Position numbers and translations under genes: made by a program. From contig CAWATW010000005.1 of NCBI GenBank assembly GCA_963785075.1, positions 62,001 through 126,000 on the forward strand: a stretch of 64,000 nucleotides of DNA. Direction: 5' to 3'. This document shows positions 60,498-64,000 of this stretch, piece after piece. The first letter of the stretch is position 1, and every line of letters begins with the position of its first letter. The DNA comes from JAOUGY01 sp963785075. Lineage in GTDB: Bacteria; Actinomycetota; Acidimicrobiia; Spongiisociales; ZC4RG35. A model generated the notes under the pieces. That model was given only the letters and a program-made list of their open reading frames with translations. It was not told the origin of the DNA and did no database searches.

Positions 60498-61294
60498 GCC
60501 TCGGAGCGTAGATCTTCGTTGCCGGAGCGGCCGTCGGATGGCCAGTTGGGCCGGCGTTTCTCGAGGAAGGCCCCGATGCCCTCCGTGGCCTCGGGAAGGC
60601 GCGCATTCGAGGCCATCACCGCCTTGGTGAGGTCGTAGGCCCGGTGTTCGTCGAGCTCCACCTGGCTGTAGAAAGCCTCCTTGCCGATTCCGATCACTGT
60701 CGGGCTGAACCGCACGATCTGTGCGACGAGACGCTCGACCTCTGCGTCGAGGTCGGCCGGCGCCACCACCCGATTGACCAGACCCCAGTCTCGAGCGGTG
60801 GCGGCGTCGATCGGCTCACCCGTGAGCAGCATCTCCATCGCACGCTTTCTCCCCACGGCCCTGCTGATGGGAACCATCGGAGTGGAGCAGAACAATCCGA
60901 TCTTGACTCCTGGAGTCGCAAACGTCGCCGATTCGGAGGCGACGACGAGATCACAGGCGGCCACGAGCTGACAACCTGCCGCCGTAGCCACTCCGTGCAC
61001 CCGGGCCATCACCGGCTGCGGGACGCGATGGATCGTCTCCATCAGCACCGTGCATCGGTCGAACAGGGCGGTGTAGAACCCCGGATCACGCTGGACCATC
61101 TCACCAAGGTCATGCCCGGCGGAGAACACAGGGCCATCGGCGGCGACGACGATCACCTGGCTGTCGGCGGGGACAGCTTCGAGCGCATCGATCAGTTCGC
61201 CCATGAGCGCCATCGAGAGAGCGTTGCGACGTTCAGGTCGAGCGAGGGTGATCGTGGACACCGGCCCGGCGTGTTCGGTGCGGATGTGTTCCAT
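60494..61294 (-). CDS. Enoyl-CoA hydratase/isomerase
   Basis: A 266-residue crotonase. ITLARPERRNALSMALMGEL begins the fold, the oxyanion hole is formed by VVAADGPVFSAGHDLGEMVQ and RVHGVATAAGCQLVAACDLV, and GLFCSTPMVPISRAVG follows. It hydrates or isomerises an enoyl-CoA; the catalytic Glu pair is not fully canonical, as in many paralogues. It is followed by the acyl-CoA ligase with a four-base overlap. Confidence 0.92.
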   Translation of the reverse strand: MEHIRTEHAGPVSTITLARPERRNALSMALMGELIDALEAVPADSQVIVVAADGPVFSAGHDLGEMVQRDPGFYTALFDRCTVLMETIHRVPQPVMARVHGVATAAGCQLVAACDLVVASESATFATPGVKIGLFCSTPMVPISRAVGRKRAMEMLLTGEPIDAATARDWGLVNRVVAPADLDAEVERLVAQIVRFSPTVIGIGKEAFYSQVELDEHRAYDLTKAVMASNARLPEATEGIGAFLEKRRPNWPSDGRSGNEDLRSEA

Positions 61295-61332
61295 GCCCCG
61301 AGTATGGCCCGCTCAGTCGGCGTATGTGGGGT

Positions 61333-62940
61333 TCACGATGTTCGTCCTGCTCGCGCCAGATCGACGAGCTCTTCGGCAGCTTCCCGCCCGCGTTCGGAGT
61401 CGGGCAGTCCGGCCAGCATCCGACTGAGCTCCTCGATCCTTTTGTCCGCGTCCACTACCGCCACGCTCGCTCCATCGTCGGTTCGGGTCACGACGTAGTG
61501 CAGATCTGCGAACGCCGCCACCTGCGGGAGGTGCGTGACACACAGGACCTGGCGATGCTCGGCCAGCGCTGCGAGTTTGCGCCCGACCTCCAAGGCGGTG
61601 ACACCACCCACGCCCGCATCGATCTCGTCGAAGACGAGCGTTTCGGTGTCGCCGGCCCCTCCGGCGAGCCGCAATGCCAGGACCAGGCGACTCAATTCGC
61701 CGCCTGAGGCCACCTTCGCTATCTCACCCGGCTTGAGACGTCGGTCGGAGGCAAACCGCAGCTCGACGATGTCCGTGCCGGAGGCCGACGGCTCGCCGGG
61801 CGCAACGACAGGGGCAACGATGGGGTCCTTGAACCCGAGTTCACGCAGATGGTGCTCGGCGGTGACCGCCAAGGTCTCGGCTGCCCGCACGCGGGCCCCC
61901 ATCAAGGCGGTGCCCACGATGTCCAGCCGGCTTCGTACCTCGTCGAGCTGTTCGTCGAGTGTGTCGGCCCGGGTGAGCAGGTCGTCGAGGTCGTCGAGAC
62001 GCTCCTTCGCAGCTGTTGCGAACGCAAGCACATCGTCGAGTTGGGGCCCGTACTTTCGCCGGAGGTCGTTGAGGGCACGAAGACGCTCCTCCGAGACCTC
62101 AAGGCCCCCTTCTTCGCTCTGGAGATCGTCGAGTGAAGCACCGAGCCGAATGGCGATGCCACCCATGCCGTCCTCGATGGCCTCGAGTTCGCCGAGCGCG
62201 GGCTCGAGGCCGGGATCGTAGGCGGCGGCTTTGCGGATCTCGGCGACCGAGGCTCCGAGATCGTCCCGCCCGCGATCGAGGGCTTCACTTGCGGCAGTGA
62301 CATGCAGACGCAGCGTCTCCGCATTTCGCAGCCGCGACAGCCGGGTCTCGAGCTCCACGTCCTCACCGGGCTCGAATCCTGCACGTTCGATCTCCGAGAT
62401 CTGATGGCGGAGGAGATCTCGCTCGCGCTCGAGGGAGGGTCGATCGCCGCCGATGGTCTTCTGGTCGGCGAGCAGACGGCGGTATTCCGCCCAGGCCTCG
62501 GCGTAGTCGTCGAGGCTCGCCCTTCCTGGAGCATCGAGTGTCTGATCGATTGCGGCCCTCACCTCGGATGGACGAGTGATCGACAGCTGGTCGTGCTGGG
62601 CGACGATCTCGACAACACCGGTGGTGGCCGCGTCGAGGGCCGCAGCCGAGGCGACGGATCCGTCGAGATACGCACGACTTCTGCCGGTCGCCGTGAGACG
62701 CCTGCCGGCGGCGACTTCCCTGCCGTCTGCGGTCACGAACCGTCCCTCGACGGTTGCTTCCTCCGCAAACGGGCCGATGAGGTCGGATCGGGCGGAAGCG
62801 CCCAGCAACAAACGGAGCGCACCGAGGAGCAACGTCTTCCCCGTTCCGGTCTCCCCGGTGATGACGGTGAGTCCTGCGCCCGGCTCGAGGCGCGCCTCTT
62901 CGATGATGCCGAGATTGCGGACGATCAGCTCGTCGAGCAC
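61333..62940 (-). CDS. recN: DNA repair protein RecN
   Basis: A 535-residue SMC-like ATPase of double-strand-break repair. Walker A is TVITGETGTGKTLLLGALRL at about residues 25-44; long coiled coils run from about 150 to 350. The ABC signature ASGGELSRLVLALRLAGG and Walker B TLVFDEIDAGVGG occur near the end. The GTG at 62940 lies one base past the nadK stop. The order tlyA-nadK-recN is conserved in actinobacteria. Confidence 0.95.
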   Translation of the reverse strand: MLDELIVRNLGIIEEARLEPGAGLTVITGETGTGKTLLLGALRLLLGASARSDLIGPFAEEATVEGRFVTADGREVAAGRRLTATGRSRAYLDGSVASAAALDAATTGVVEIVAQHDQLSITRPSEVRAAIDQTLDAPGRASLDDYAEAWAEYRRLLADQKTIGGDRPSLERERDLLRHQISEIERAGFEPGEDVELETRLSRLRNAETLRLHVTAASEALDRGRDDLGASVAEIRKAAAYDPGLEPALGELEAIEDGMGGIAIRLGASLDDLQSEEGGLEVSEERLRALNDLRRKYGPQLDDVLAFATAAKERLDDLDDLLTRADTLDEQLDEVRSRLDIVGTALMGARVRAAETLAVTAEHHLRELGFKDPIVAPVVAPGEPSASGTDIVELRFASDRRLKPGEIAKVASGGELSRLVLALRLAGGAGDTETLVFDEIDAGVGGVTALEVGRKLAALAEHRQVLCVTHLPQVAAFADLHYVVTRTDDGASVAVVDADKRIEELSRMLAGLPDSERGREAAEELVDLARAGRTS

Positions 62941-62941
62941 C

Positions 62942-63733
62942 TCACTCCAATCCGAACTTCCGGGTGACCCGAGCCGGAAATCCCTCGATGTCGTAGCGAA
63001 CGAAACCGATCGACCGCTCACCGCGGGTGACGGTCACGCTCTCTCCTTCGTGCGCCTCACCGATCTCGAAACCGTCCACGCTGATCCGGACCGAGCGGTC
63101 GCCCGCCACACGGATGATGATCGTGACGTCGGGCGGCAGCACCAGGGTCCGGTTGAAGAGCGAATGCGGCGCAACCGGTGTGAAGAGCAACGTGTCGAGT
63201 GCAGGGTCGACGAGCGGTCCACCGGCCGAGAAGGCGTAGGCGGTCGACCCGGTCGACGTGGCGAGCACGACCCCGTCTGCGCGATGGGTCAGGAAGGCTT
63301 CGCCGTTCACCTGAACGTCCAGCACCACCAGCCGCTGCGACTCGATCTTCTCGACCACCACATCATTCAGTCCTACGGCCTCCGCACCATTCTCGAGCCG
63401 CGCCTTGAGGGTCAGCCGCTGCTCCACTCGGTACTCGCCCGCCACCAATCGATCGAGAGAGGTCTCGAGTTCGTCGGGCTCGGCTTCAGCGAGGAATCCG
63501 ATGGTTCCCATGTTGAATCCGAGGACGGGCACATCGATTCGGAAGGCGGTCCTCGCAGCATCCAAGACGGTGCCATCACCACCCACGGCGACGACGAGAT
63601 CGATGTCGGCGGCGTCATCTCCTGGCCCGAGCATCCGGCATCCCAAGCCTCGGTCGGCGGCGGCAGCGGCCAGTTGCTCGGCGAACGCCGCGGCGGCGGT
63701 TCTCCCGTGATTGACGATGAGACCGAGTTTCAT
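62942..63733 (-). CDS. nadK: NAD kinase
   Basis: A 263-residue enzyme that phosphorylates NAD to NADP. The catalytic GGDGTVLDAAR is near residue 51, LGFNMGTIGFLAEAEPDELE follows, and LATSTGSTAYAFSAGGPLVD forms the nucleotide-binding site near 157. Length is near the lower end for the family. The ATG overlaps the tlyA stop, and recN follows after one base. Confidence 0.95.
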   Translation of the reverse strand: MKLGLIVNHGRTAAAAFAEQLAAAAADRGLGCRMLGPGDDAADIDLVVAVGGDGTVLDAARTAFRIDVPVLGFNMGTIGFLAEAEPDELETSLDRLVAGEYRVEQRLTLKARLENGAEAVGLNDVVVEKIESQRLVVLDVQVNGEAFLTHRADGVVLATSTGSTAYAFSAGGPLVDPALDTLLFTPVAPHSLFNRTLVLPPDVTIIIRVAGDRSVRISVDGFEIGEAHEGESVTVTRGERSIGFVRYDIEGFPARVTRKFGLE

Positions 63734-64000
63734 ACGGGTATCTCCAGATGCGCGGCCGGGGCGTTGGATCGTACGCACCAAACGAAGAACTCACGATTTC
63801 CCTTGGCGCCCTCTATGGGTGATCGGCACACCGATCGAGCACCCAGGTCGTTGGCGGCCAAACACTCGACGACCTTGGTGATGGCGGCTCGGTGGAGCTC
63901 CGGATCCGAAACCACGCCCCCTCTGCCCACCTCTCCCTTGCCGACCTCGAACTGCGGCTTGACCAAGAGGACCAGATCTGCGCCGGGAGCGGCGAGCGCC
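63730..64000 (-). CDS. tlyA: rRNA 2'-O-methyltransferase TlyA, C-terminal part
   Basis: The 3' end of a gene that enters from the right edge. The visible residues include VLLVKPQFEVGKGEVGRGGV, then VVSDPELHRAAI and SPIEGAKGNREFFVW, the C-terminal signature of TlyA/FtsJ-like methyltransferases. TlyA methylates cytidines in 16S and 23S rRNA. The S4 domain would lie outside the window. Confidence 0.9.
   Translation of the reverse strand, partial: ALAAPGADLVLLVKPQFEVGKGEVGRGGVVSDPELHRAAITKVVECLAANDLGARSVCRSPIEGAKGNREFFVWCVRSNAPAAHLEIPV

Overview
The window is a high-GC chromosomal segment from an actinobacterium. The order scpA-scpB-rluB-cmk-der, the tlyA-nadK-recN block, and the gcvH / FHA / MerR / bifunctional-nuclease cluster known from mycobacteria all point to Actinomycetota. 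Exported proteins with Cys-containing S-layer-homology-like repeats, twin DUF4389 proteins and very frequent leaderless starts (TANNNT about 6-9 nt before the start codon) suggest a deep branch such as Acidimicrobiia. That class assignment is an inference.

Layout. 1-16 kb is cell-surface and lipid metabolism: a CapA-like lipoprotein (cut by the window edge), an ABHD18-like hydrolase, plsC, galE, two tandem secreted beta-sandwich plus SLH-like paralogues, mvaB, a HIT protein, a DUF4389 membrane protein, a ChaC-like protein, an esterase-fold protein that has lost its serine, pgsB, a double-length pgsC and an amylosucrase-like GH13 enzyme. 16-27 kb is a long leftward run of tightly spaced or overlapping genes: oligopeptide-binding lipoprotein, pgsA, gcvH, zinc-ribbon/FHA protein, MerR, DD-carboxypeptidase, hpt, bifunctional nuclease, K+ channel, second MerR, a possible PD-(D/E)xK protein, gcvT, alpha/beta hydrolase, yqgE and rnhB.

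27.4-36.0 kb is an 8.6-kb integrated island in the 3' end of tRNA-Pro(GGG), bounded by a 43-bp direct repeat. Many of its genes are decaying: a frameshifted integrase, a frameshifted SEC-C protein, a Na+/Ca2+-exchanger remnant, a truncated second recombinase joined to a methyltransferase fragment, and an IS3-type orfB without orfA. TetR plus a membrane protein, an AAC(2')-like acetyltransferase, a nucleoside phosphorylase without a normal start codon, and a ParE/Phd-type toxin-antitoxin pair remain.

36-46 kb carries accessory metabolism: CocE-type hydrolase, dienelactone hydrolase, aldo/keto reductase, a third SLH-like secreted protein, and a three-gene operon (TPP enzyme, creatininase-family amidohydrolase, zinc MDR dehydrogenase) preceded by three tandem 15-bp repeats. 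46-64 kb returns to core genes: der, ispH, cmk, aroA, a VanW protein, rluB, scpB, scpA, an HD protein, a DksA-type protein, xerD, a NUDIX hydrolase, pyrG, acyl-CoA ligase, enoyl-CoA hydratase, recN, nadK and the end of tlyA.

No CRISPR array, phage structural module or obvious new defence system was found. The most unusual items are the decaying tRNA-Pro island with its 21-bp dyad, the iteron-controlled TPP/creatininase/dehydrogenase operon, the duplicated PgsC with a nearby CapA, and the family of SLH-like secreted proteins.
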